DNA from: Rhodovulum visakhapatnamense
Lineage (GTDB): Bacteria > Pseudomonadota > Alphaproteobacteria > Rhodobacterales > Rhodobacteraceae
NCBI RefSeq assembly: GCF_004365965.1
Contig: NZ_SOEB01000017.1
Span: forward strand, 24,139-88,138
Length of the DNA stretch: 64,000 bases
Direction: 5' to 3'
Shown here piece after piece: positions 1 through 6,662 of the stretch. The stretch's first letter is position 1; every line of letters starts with the position of its first letter. The notes under the pieces were generated by a model. It ran no database searches. It was not told the DNA's origin and saw nothing but the letters and a program-made list of their open reading frames with translations. The translations under genes were made by a program, and so were the position numbers.

Positions 1-1
1 T

Positions 2-634
2 GTCGGCCACCTGATCACCGTACGCGGCATGCACATCGCGGCGCTGATGCGGTGCAAGTTCATCCTCGCCCGCAAGGTTCGCGAGAAGCTCGCCGCCATC
101 CGTCAGCAGGAACGCGACGGCGTCTACCAGCGGTATCTCTTCGCGCCGGAGGCCAAGGTCGAGGTGTCCTTCGACCAGGCCTTCGCGTTCAAGGACGGAA
201 TGTATTGGGATCAGCGCCGGTATCGTGGGCGCTGGAAACCTCGCAAGCACTTCCTTGGGCCGGACCATGTGCCTGCCTTCGATGGAGCCGAGAACGGTGA
301 AGAATTCCAGTGCGCGCAAGCCATCGACAGCTTGCCAGGCCTGAAGTTCTGGATCCGCAACGTCGCACGCCACCCCAATTCGTTCTGGTTGCCGACGGCT
401 ACGGACAAGTTCTATCCGGATTTCGTGGCTCAATTGGATGACGGCCGGCTGCTCGTCGTAGAGTACAAGGGTGCGCTCACTGCCGAGGGGGCAGATACCG
501 ACGAGAAGCGGACCATCGGTCAGCTATGGGAGAGGAAGAGTGGCGGGAGGGGTCTGTTCATCGTGGTAGAGAAAACCGTGGATGGAATGAGCATGCGAGA
601 TCAGATCGTCGGGAAACTCAGTCCGGGCCTGTGA
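2..634 (+). CDS. C-terminal part of a helicase/nuclease (type III restriction Res-like)
   Basis: Only the 3' end lies in the window; the frame is open from base 2. The visible 210 or so residues end in a likely PD-(D/E)XK nuclease core: an Asp in YPDFVAQLDDG is followed about a dozen residues later by VEYKG (Asp...Glu-x-Lys). In restriction Res subunits and related DEAD/DEAH proteins such a domain follows the two helicase lobes, which would lie to the left. It converges on the QueC-like gene with 34 bases between. It may belong to the same defence island, but the helicase part cannot be seen, so the family call is an inference from the C-terminus alone. Confidence 0.55.
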   Translation, partial: VGHLITVRGMHIAALMRCKFILARKVREKLAAIRQQERDGVYQRYLFAPEAKVEVSFDQAFAFKDGMYWDQRRYRGRWKPRKHFLGPDHVPAFDGAENGEEFQCAQAIDSLPGLKFWIRNVARHPNSFWLPTATDKFYPDFVAQLDDGRLLVVEYKGALTAEGADTDEKRTIGQLWERKSGGRGLFIVVEKTVDGMSMRDQIVGKLSPGL

Positions 635-668
635 AGGATGCGACCACGGGAGGAGGAGTATTTCTGTG

Positions 669-1262
669 CTAGGCGGTGTTAAGGCCCAGTGCTGCGAAAG
701 TCTCCAAAGTCTTGGTGCATCCTCGGCAAAGCCCGCATCCAACGGTTTCCCTGTGGCACGAGAACGTCCAGCGAAGCAACGAGTGTGGAACTCCGCTTTC
801 GTGCACGAGCTGGACAGTCGTCATGTTGATTGCCGGAGCCGTTACCCGGGCGTCGGGCAGTTCGCAACGTATCAAGGCGTCGATCGCCGTGACGAATTCA
901 GGATTGCCGTCGGGATGAACGCGGTCCGTAATCACCGTTCCCACGGCGATTTCCTTCAAGCCGCGATCCGCACATGCCATGGCGGCTACCGTCACAAGGA
1001 ATTGGTTCCGAAATGGCCACGCCTCGCTAACCTTGGAATGAGACGCCATCCCTCGGCCGACCATATCCCCGGCACCCAGGGCAGCTACGTTCGCCGTCAC
1101 CACCTCCTGCGGCAAGTCAAGCTGTTGTGCCAGGTGCGATGCGGCCCTGAGTTCTCCGGCTGCCGGCCGCTGCCCATAATCGATGGTGAGCAGTAAGTCT
1201 GGCCGCTGCCAGTAGGCAAGAGCAGTGGATTCGACGCCGCCGGAGAAAAGCAGGACCCTCAT
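669..1262 (-). CDS. QueC-like PP-loop enzyme (7-deazaguanine synthase family)
   Basis: 197 residues. The PP-loop ATP site reads SGGVES at residues 7-12 (canonical QueC has SGG-x-D-S/T, so Asp is replaced by Glu). The family motif WPFRNQF is present, and a C-terminal zinc site is formed by four Cys in CHRETVGCGLCRGC. Canonical QueC turns carboxydeazaguanine into preQ0 with ATP and ammonia. Stand-alone relatives in defence loci (QatC, Cap9 of type IV CBASS) do something else, reportedly attaching a deazaguanine-type base to a partner protein. The start was set at MRVLLFSGG; an upstream extension in the same frame reads into the previous gene and is not family-like. It overlaps the kinase-transferase gene by four bases (ATGA) and is last in the operon. 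No queD, queE or queF is near, which argues against housekeeping queuosine synthesis. Confidence 0.85.
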   Translation of the reverse strand: MRVLLFSGGVESTALAYWQRPDLLLTIDYGQRPAAGELRAASHLAQQLDLPQEVVTANVAALGAGDMVGRGMASHSKVSEAWPFRNQFLVTVAAMACADRGLKEIAVGTVITDRVHPDGNPEFVTAIDALIRCELPDARVTAPAINMTTVQLVHESGVPHSLLRWTFSCHRETVGCGLCRGCTKTLETFAALGLNTA

Positions 1263-2470
1263 GCCAAAGCTCGGCGACCTGCCCACGCAACATGGTACAG
1301 CGCGGTAGAGAAGTCGTCGACGACACGGCAATTGGGAGAGCCCAGCAACATCGTCAGGTCGCTGCGCTTTGTCGATTGGGCGAGCGCCACAACAGGTAGG
1401 CCGATGCGGGTTGCATAGCCGACTTCGAATAGAGTCCCCGGGTCGCCACCATCCAGAAGGGCGAGCACTGCCGCGGACTGATCTAGCGCTGCAAGGTCCG
1501 CCGGGACGACTTCGGAGGGCTGTCCAAGCCCAATCTCATGGTAGGGAGAAAAGACCTTCACCCCCAGTTCTTTCAACCCGCGATATGCTTCCTCGACGAG
1601 CCAGAGTTCATGTGTCGTGAAGAAAGGGCCAGCGATATAGACCTGTCCGCCTGCCCCAGGCTTTACTGGCGCGCCGACGCTGGTGGCCTCATCTGCTCGA
1701 ACGGCCGGCGTACGTGTCTGTGCATAGTGAGCAACGCAGCGCGAGGCCACGTCGGCCGCATCTGGCGCTGATCGCCCCGCCAACATCCAGTTCTCTGCGA
1801 ACGCGGCGCTGAAGACATCGCCCGTGCCAATCTTGTACACGCGAGCGGATTTGTAGGGCGGCACCTCCGCGGAAAGGCGTGCGTTCTCGTACACCCGGCA
1901 TCCGTCGGCCCCGGCCTTTACGATGAGAGCTGAGAGGTTGCCGCCTGCGAAAAGGCGCTCGACGGCAGCGGCTTCATCCGTTGCCCGCCCGAGCGCAAGG
2001 AGTTCGGACAAGTTCAATACGATAGCAAGCCGTGAAGCGCTCGAGCCATTCTCGCGGAAATCCGCCGGATCACCTTGGGGATCATATACGCAGGTCTCAG
2101 CCTTTACGACGCCCGTGCCTTCCATGAGTCCGAAGCGCAGCACGGTTGCTGCCTCGACAACTAGGGGCTCTTCTCTTGGCAATGGAAAGGGCAAGTACTC
2201 AGGACGGGCGAGCGGATGAGTGTAGCGGAATGACACAAGCGCATCGCTGTCTGCTGGTTCATGCGCCAAGTTCTCATGCATCACGGTACGCGTGGCGTTC
2301 AGTTGCTCAGCAGCTGGGCAGTAGTACCGCCAACGAACCCGTCTACCCACTGCAGCAAGCGCGAGCGCTGCTCGGCCGCCAGAGCCAAAGCGGGCGTCCA
2401 CCTCGGGTGAAACGCAGCGCTCGGCATAATAGCCACCAACTACCGTGATATCGGGTTCGGCGTTGCTCAT
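1259..2470 (-). CDS. PfkB-family kinase fused to nucleoside 2-deoxyribosyltransferase
   Basis: 403 residues with two parts. Residues 1 to about 260 resemble PfkB/ribokinase-type sugar or nucleoside kinases; the catalytic signature GTGDVFSAAF starts at residue 215. Residues 277-403 match nucleoside 2-deoxyribosyltransferases: the opening VYIAGPFF, then DGGDPGTLFEVGYA with the expected catalytic Glu near residue 349. Transferases of this fold cleave or exchange the base of a deoxynucleoside; PfkB enzymes phosphorylate sugars or nucleosides. The fusion suggests that a released or exchanged base or sugar is handed between the two sites. The gene overlaps its neighbours on both sides by ATGA, so it is probably translationally coupled to the Gly-rich protein gene and the QueC-like gene. 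The substrate is unknown. Confidence 0.85.
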   Translation of the reverse strand: MSNAEPDITVVGGYYAERCVSPEVDARFGSGGRAALALAAVGRRVRWRYYCPAAEQLNATRTVMHENLAHEPADSDALVSFRYTHPLARPEYLPFPLPREEPLVVEAATVLRFGLMEGTGVVKAETCVYDPQGDPADFRENGSSASRLAIVLNLSELLALGRATDEAAAVERLFAGGNLSALIVKAGADGCRVYENARLSAEVPPYKSARVYKIGTGDVFSAAFAENWMLAGRSAPDAADVASRCVAHYAQTRTPAVRADEATSVGAPVKPGAGGQVYIAGPFFTTHELWLVEEAYRGLKELGVKVFSPYHEIGLGQPSEVVPADLAALDQSAAVLALLDGGDPGTLFEVGYATRIGLPVVALAQSTKRSDLTMLLGSPNCRVVDDFSTALYHVAWAGRRALA

Positions 2471-2844
2471 GCACGCCGCACTCGAAGGCGCACGCGCCCA
2501 GACGAACCCTCTGTGACGTCGATGACATCCGCAGCAAATTCGACACCGTCCTCAAGGCAGCCGATCAGCGTGGGAAGCTGCACGTGGCCTGCGAGAGTGC
2601 CAGCTTGCGAGCCGCTATCCAGAAAGACGCCGACCGAATTTGCGGGTGTCAGGCGGACCGACAGCACTTGGCCTGTCGTGAGCCTGTCCGCGACACCGGG
2701 TACAGGGGAGTAGAGATCGTCCTGGAATGATATCGCACAGGGATTCGCGCCCGGGCTTCCTCCGCCTCCTCCTGATCCGCCGCTACCACCGCCAGTCCGG
2801 CTTCCTCCTTTTGGATAGCTTGGATCACCACCGCTTCCTCCCAT
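2467..2844 (-). CDS. Small glycine-rich protein with a Met-Gly-Gly N-terminus
   Basis: 125 residues: a flexible Gly/Ser tail (MGGSGGDPSYPKGG, then mostly Gly/Ser to about residue 32) followed by a compact domain of about 90 residues with two Cys and alternating hydrophobics, probably beta. No family was recognised. The start is informative: a perfect AGGAGG lies only 2 nt before an upstream ATG (at 2850) but 8 nt before the ATG at 2844. The second is favoured, so the mature protein would begin with Gly after Met removal. QatB, the partner of the QueC-like QatC, also begins Met-Gly as I recall it. The gene overlaps the kinase-transferase gene by ATGA and follows the glycosylase gene by 22 bases. 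A role as protein substrate of the QueC-like enzyme is inferred. Confidence 0.7.
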   Translation of the reverse strand: MGGSGGDPSYPKGGSRTGGGSGGSGGGGGSPGANPCAISFQDDLYSPVPGVADRLTTGQVLSVRLTPANSVGVFLDSGSQAGTLAGHVQLPTLIGCLEDGVEFAADVIDVTEGSSGRVRLRVRRA

Positions 2845-2866
2845 CAACATTTCCTCCTAATCAATT

Positions 2867-3661
2867 TCAGGTAGAGTATCCGACAGTGGCTCGCGCCACC
2901 ATACGCGATCCGAACCGACGCATGTCGTCCCAAATCACGGCGTCAAGAATCGACGGCCGAACTTCGAGAGCTTCTGCGAAGGCGACAAAGCGCACCTCAA
3001 GGCGCTCATAGTCAGCAGGCAAGCGCACTTGGTCAGGAAAGAGCCTCAGGTAACGACCAAGACGGAGAATGTGTATGTCCAAGATCGCCACATCTTCAGC
3101 TCCCAGCCAGTTACGGGCAATCCAACTGGCAGTCTTCGGGCCAACGCCAGGCATGGCCATAAGCCTGTTACGAAAAGCCCGTGGAACTTTGGCATGCACT
3201 GGGCGCTCTGGCGTCAATTCATCTGCCATCGCGAGGGAACGGGCAAGCCGCGCCGCCTTCTGACGCGGGAAGCGGTAACGCTGTAAGGTTTCCCCACGGG
3301 CATCGGCAACCGGAATCCGCTCTGAGAGCAAGTCAAACAGGTCCTCCTCTGAAGGTCGGGCACCCCATTCAAATACGCCGCGCTCCCGGAGATGGCGGAA
3401 GAAAGCATCGTTCACTTCAACCCGCACTCCATATCCGCCGAGAAGGCAGAATCCCAACTCCTCGTGCAAAGTAGATTCTCGTGCGACGTACCCCTCGCCG
3501 GCTTCCTCTGCATGTTGGCAGCGCCAACGCCAATAGGCGGGCGAGAGGATCACATCCGGTCGACCCATTGCAACGCCAGGAAGGATCTCCGCTTGCCCAT
3601 TTGCGTGAAGCGGAGGTGAGGCGCAGGGGCTGCGAGAACGGGAAGCTTCACAAATCTCCAT
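2867..3661 (-). CDS. OGG-like HhH-GPD DNA glycosylase/lyase
   Basis: 264 residues from the chosen start. A helix-hairpin-helix with the catalytic Lys (MPGVGPKTASW, residues 170-180, Lys176) is followed by the catalytic Asp in LDIHILR (about residue 195), the order seen in 8-oxoguanine glycosylases such as OGG1 and AGOG. An OGG-type protein is one of the accessory proteins of type IV CBASS. It is the first gene of the four-gene operon and is divergent from the XRE regulator. The start is uncertain: ATG 3661 has a weak AGGA upstream, ATG 3568 (MGRPDVIL) is an alternative, and ATG 3688 lies in the operator palindrome. It could excise a modified base from DNA or act on a nucleoside or protein adduct; the sequence does not say which. 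Confidence 0.75.
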   Translation of the reverse strand: MEICEASRSRSPCASPPLHANGQAEILPGVAMGRPDVILSPAYWRWRCQHAEEAGEGYVARESTLHEELGFCLLGGYGVRVEVNDAFFRHLRERGVFEWGARPSEEDLFDLLSERIPVADARGETLQRYRFPRQKAARLARSLAMADELTPERPVHAKVPRAFRNRLMAMPGVGPKTASWIARNWLGAEDVAILDIHILRLGRYLRLFPDQVRLPADYERLEVRFVAFAEALEVRPSILDAVIWDDMRRFGSRMVARATVGYST

Positions 3662-3670
3662 GCATCCTGT

Positions 3671-3688
3671 ATGCATCAATTGATGCAT
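3671..3688. promoter_or_regulatory. 18-bp palindromic operator of the XRE regulator
   Basis: ATGCATCAATTGATGCAT is a perfect inverted repeat that covers the start codon of the XRE gene and lies 10 bases before the glycosylase start. A related pair of ATGCAT blocks (3965-3970 and 3976-3981) frames the end of the regulator gene, and one more TGCATC is at 3661-3666. Position and symmetry suggest the regulator represses both divergent units. Confidence 0.6.
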
Positions 3689-3976
3689 GAAGACAAGCTT
3701 GATCAGCCTAGCTTTGGCGCTGCCCTGCAGCGGGCGCGCAAGCGACTTGGACTTTCGCAGCGTGCTGTTGCGGCGAAGGTGGGGCTTGAGCAAAGCACGG
3801 TCTCGCGCATCGAAAAAGGGTCAGTATTTCAATCATCCAAGGCTGATCTGCTTAGGGCCATCGTCGATGACGCCTCAAAGGAAGTCGGTTTGGAAGCCAT
3901 CGTCGCACGTGTTGCGCGATCACCGGAGCTGCGCGCTCTGATCGCTCGTATCGTCGATGACGACATGCATAGATGA
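3671..3976 (+). CDS. XRE-family transcriptional regulator
   Basis: 101 residues, essentially one helix-turn-helix: SFGAALQRARKRLGLSQRAVAAKVGLEQSTVSRIEKG is the classic Cro/C1 HTH, with the recognition helix in STVSRIE. A short helical tail follows. The start may be ATG 3671 or ATG 3683, both in frame; the first lies inside the palindrome. The gene is divergent from the glycosylase operon and is its likely autoregulated repressor. The size resembles controllers of restriction or toxin systems. It converges on the recombinase cassette, with about 130 bases between. Confidence 0.85.
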   Translation: MHQLMHEDKLDQPSFGAALQRARKRLGLSQRAVAAKVGLEQSTVSRIEKGSVFQSSKADLLRAIVDDASKEVGLEAIVARVARSPELRALIARIVDDDMHR

Positions 3977-4107
3977 TGCATGATAAGTGTCGCAACTGAG
4001 ATCTTGACGGTGTTTCAGTCGTGTAGGTTGGGCGGTGTCCCGCAGGGGCGGTTCGCCGCTTGTCGGGGCTCTTGAGGTGCCAGGTTCTGCGCTCGAGGCC
4101 GACTTCG

Positions 4108-4497
4108 TTAGGCGTGGTTTAAGCGGCCCGACTGTTGCTTCCACTCCAACGGAAACTGCTCCAGCACCCGCGCCAGCGTCACCTCCGATCCCTGCCGCCC
4201 GTCGAGGATCGTCTCGACGATGTCGGGCGCCAGCAGCGTCAGGCGCAGGACGCGGGTCAGGTATGACAACGCGATCCCTTCGCGTTCGGCCAGTTCGGCG
4301 ATGGTGGCGTACTCGCCCGACTCCAGCATACTCTTCCACCGGAAGGCGCGCGCCAGCGCCTTGACCAGCGTATTGTCGGTCCGCCGCAAGTGCATGACAC
4401 CCTCCGGCAGCTGCATCTCCTTTCGTCCGCCGCGCCTCACGATACGAAACGGGACGTGCAGCGTCACAGAGTCGGGGATCGGCGCGCTGCGGGTCAT
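4108..4497 (-). CDS. Small conserved protein encoded behind the serine recombinase
   Basis: 129 residues, beginning MTRSAPIPDSVTLHVPF. The middle part (TIAELAEREGIALSYLTRVLRLTLLAPDIVETIL) looks like a ParB/KorB-type helix-turn-helix, and the end (RVLEQFPLEWKQQ) is hydrophobic and aromatic. It is the last of four genes, each overlapping the next by ATGA, and starts inside the recombinase stop. Proteins of this type are commonly found beside such recombinases in alphaproteobacteria. A DNA-binding accessory role, such as directionality or regulation, is inferred from the HTH and the coupling. Confidence 0.65.
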   Translation of the reverse strand: MTRSAPIPDSVTLHVPFRIVRRGGRKEMQLPEGVMHLRRTDNTLVKALARAFRWKSMLESGEYATIAELAEREGIALSYLTRVLRLTLLAPDIVETILDGRQGSEVTLARVLEQFPLEWKQQSGRLNHA

Positions 4498-5819
4498 GCT
4501 GCCTCTCCGATGCTGGCAGCACTCATTTCGCGGGAGAGGCTCCCGAGGCCGTCGACCCGGAGCCGCACCTTCAGGCCGTCTGTTCCGATATCGACACGCT
4601 CGATCAGCAGCGCCACGATGCGCGCCTGCTCGGCAGGGAAGAGATCGTCCCACAGCGGGTCAAGCTGCTGCAGGGCCGCGTGGGCGTCGGCCTCGGTGAT
4701 GTCGTCGGCGTGGGCGCGCGCCGCCTTCCACGTCCCTGCAACGATTTCCGGCTGGCGGAACACGGCGCGAAGTTGGTCGATGACCGCGGCCTCGATCTCG
4801 CCTGCGGGCACGCGGCCGACCGGGCACGACCCAGCGCCATGCTTCAGCACCGTCTGGCTGACATAGTAGCGGTAGAGCCGCCCGCCTTTGCGGGTGTGCG
4901 TTGGCGAGAACGCGGCGCCGTCCGGCCCGAACAGCAGTCCCTTCAGCAGCGCGGGCGTGTCGGCGCGGGTGCGGGCCGCGCGCTTGCGCGGGCTCTCCTG
5001 CAGGATGGCGTGGACGCGGTCCCACGTCTCGCGGTCGATGATGGCGTCGTGCTCGCCGGGATAGCTGTCGCCCTTGTGAACCGCCTCGCCGATGTAGGCG
5101 CGGTTCGAGAGCATCCGGTAAAGGTACTTCTTGTCGATCCTGTTCCCGCGCGGGGTGCGGATGCCGCGCGCGCCAACCTCCCGCGCCAGTTCCGTGCAGG
5201 ACCCGATCTCGAGGAATCGAGCGAATATCCAGCGCACATGCGCGGCGCTCTCGTCGTCGATGACCAGCTTCCGGTTCTCGACCCGATAGCCGTAGGGCGG
5301 CACCCCGCCCATCCACATGCCCTTTTTCCGGCTGGCGGCGACCTTGTCGCGAATCCGCTCGGCCGTCACCTCGCGCTCGAACTGGGCGAAGGAGAGCAGG
5401 ATGTTCAGCGTTAGCCTGCCCATCGACGTGGTCGTGTTAAAGGACTGGGTCACCGAGACGAACGTGACACCGTTGCGGTCGAACACCTCCACCAGCTTGG
5501 CGAAGTCGGCGAGCGAGCGGCTGAGCCGGTCGATCTTGTAGACCACCACCACGTCGACCAGCCCGTCCTCGATATCCTCCAGCAGCCGCTGCAGGCCGGG
5601 CCGTTCCAGCGTGCCGCCGGAGATGCCGCCGTCGTCATACTGATCGCGGACCAGCACCCAGCCCTCGGAACGCTGGCTGGCGATGTACGCCTCGCAGGCC
5701 TCCCGCTGGGCGTGGAGACTGTTGAACTCCTGCTCCAACCCTTCCTCGGAAGATTTCCGGGTGTAGACCGCGCATCGCAGCTTGCGGACGACCTTCGATT
5801 TTTCCGGCGGCTTCGTCAT
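4494..5819 (-). CDS. Large serine recombinase
   Basis: 441 residues. The N-terminal resolvase domain has the catalytic Ser in YTRKSSEEG, then YDDGGISGGTLERPGLQRLL and KIDRLSRS with the conserved Arg residues. The recombinase domain follows (GYRVENRKLVIDDE, GIRTPRGNRIDKKYLYRML). In large serine recombinases a Cys4 zinc ribbon comes next; here it reads LLKGLLFGPDGAAFSPTHTRKG without the usual cysteines, a variant I associate with this alphaproteobacterial subgroup. The start MTKPPEK overlaps the DUF2924 gene by ATGA. It may be the integrase of this island or of the neighbouring prophage, which has no other visible integrase; no attachment sites could be defined. Confidence 0.9.
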   Translation of the reverse strand: MTKPPEKSKVVRKLRCAVYTRKSSEEGLEQEFNSLHAQREACEAYIASQRSEGWVLVRDQYDDGGISGGTLERPGLQRLLEDIEDGLVDVVVVYKIDRLSRSLADFAKLVEVFDRNGVTFVSVTQSFNTTTSMGRLTLNILLSFAQFEREVTAERIRDKVAASRKKGMWMGGVPPYGYRVENRKLVIDDESAAHVRWIFARFLEIGSCTELAREVGARGIRTPRGNRIDKKYLYRMLSNRAYIGEAVHKGDSYPGEHDAIIDRETWDRVHAILQESPRKRAARTRADTPALLKGLLFGPDGAAFSPTHTRKGGRLYRYYVSQTVLKHGAGSCPVGRVPAGEIEAAVIDQLRAVFRQPEIVAGTWKAARAHADDITEADAHAALQQLDPLWDDLFPAEQARIVALLIERVDIGTDGLKVRLRVDGLGSLSREMSAASIGEAA

Positions 5820-6271
5820 GTCCGCCCCCTGTGGTTCTTGAGCCCGAAGAACACCCAGCCGTTCCAACGTGTGCCGGTGATCGCGCGCGCGATGGCGGAC
5901 AGCGACTTGTACGGCCGCCCCTGCCACTCGAAGCCATCGGCCGTGACGGTGACGACCTGTTCGACGCCCTGCCATTCGCGCAGAAGGCGCGTGCCAGTGA
6001 TCGGGCGGTCACGTTCGAGGCGGATGCTGCGCTTGGATCGGTCGCCACCGTCCAGTTCCTCGCCGAGCCGTTCCAGCCGCCGGATCGTCTCCGGCTTAAG
6101 GCCGCCATAGGCCAGTTCCTGGATGCGATAGGCCAGCCGGCTCTCCAGATAGCGGCGGTTGAACGGCGGCGGCTCGCTGTCGAACAGGTCGCGCCACTGC
6201 TGCTTCAAGTCGGGCGTCGGCGTGGTCTTGAGCGCGGCCAGGCGCGCGGGGATGGGATCGGGCTTGTTCAT
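5816..6271 (-). CDS. DUF2924 family protein
   Basis: 151 residues starting MNKPDPIPARLAAL. It has the features I associate with DUF2924: an N-terminal helical segment (LKQQWRDLFDSEPPPFNRRYLESRLAYRIQELAYGGL), a central RDRPITGTRLLREWQG stretch and a C-terminal FEWQGRPYKSLSAIARAITGTRWNGWVFFGL motif that resembles small DNA-binding folds. The DUF2924 gene is a standard upstream partner of this recombinase type. ATGA overlaps on both sides show it is co-translated with the recombinase. Its biochemical role is not known to me. Confidence 0.85.
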   Translation of the reverse strand: MNKPDPIPARLAALKTTPTPDLKQQWRDLFDSEPPPFNRRYLESRLAYRIQELAYGGLKPETIRRLERLGEELDGGDRSKRSIRLERDRPITGTRLLREWQGVEQVVTVTADGFEWQGRPYKSLSAIARAITGTRWNGWVFFGLKNHRGRT

Positions 6272-6471
6272 GCATTTCTCCGGTGAGTTGGAGTTGCATG
6301 ACGGCATTGGTCGGGCGGATAGTGTAGGCAACCTTCTCCAGTATCGTCAGATACTTCGCTCGTCTCCCGCATCCGCAACCGAACCAGCCCTAGCGCCAGC
6401 AGGCCGCACAGCTCGTTGCGGCGCTCTGCGGGCGTCATCTGGTCCGGCGGGAGAGGATTAGGGCGTTTCAT
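6268..6471 (-). CDS. Small leading protein of the recombinase operon
   Basis: 67 residues, MKRPNPLPPDQMTPAERRNEL onward, with a helical centre (LCGLLALGLVRLRMRE) and a polar tail. It is the first gene of the recombinase operon and overlaps the DUF2924 gene by ATGA. The start MKRPNP was chosen because the longer in-frame reading adds only a non-conserved 13-residue tail. No function is recognised. The 191 bases between it and the next gene on the plus strand probably hold both divergent promoters; no clear boxes were identified. Confidence 0.6.
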   Translation of the reverse strand: MKRPNPLPPDQMTPAERRNELCGLLALGLVRLRMRETSEVSDDTGEGCLHYPPDQCRHATPTHRRNA

Positions 6472-6662
6472 GTCTTGGTAGCCGTGATCGGTGGTGCTGT
6501 TACCGATCAAAAGCCACCCTGCCTCCCGGGACGGGACATCTCAGCGGAACGGGATGCGGAAATGCGAACAGGAAGAGAACATCAGGACTTGCTGATCAGG
6601 GATTTGTCCATGATTATCGCAGGTTGAATCAATCGACAGCAGTAGTTCATTGAGGTGAGTTC

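Noticed and set aside
669..1262. Ordinary queuosine biosynthesis gene queC
   Set aside because: Altered PP-loop, operon with a glycosylase and a kinase-deoxyribosyltransferase fusion, and no other queuosine genes near.
4494..5819. Recombinase taken as the proven integrase of the prophage
   Set aside because: It lies 4.5 kb outside the first phage gene, with an orphan gene and an IS between, and no attachment sites were found; left as a possibility only.
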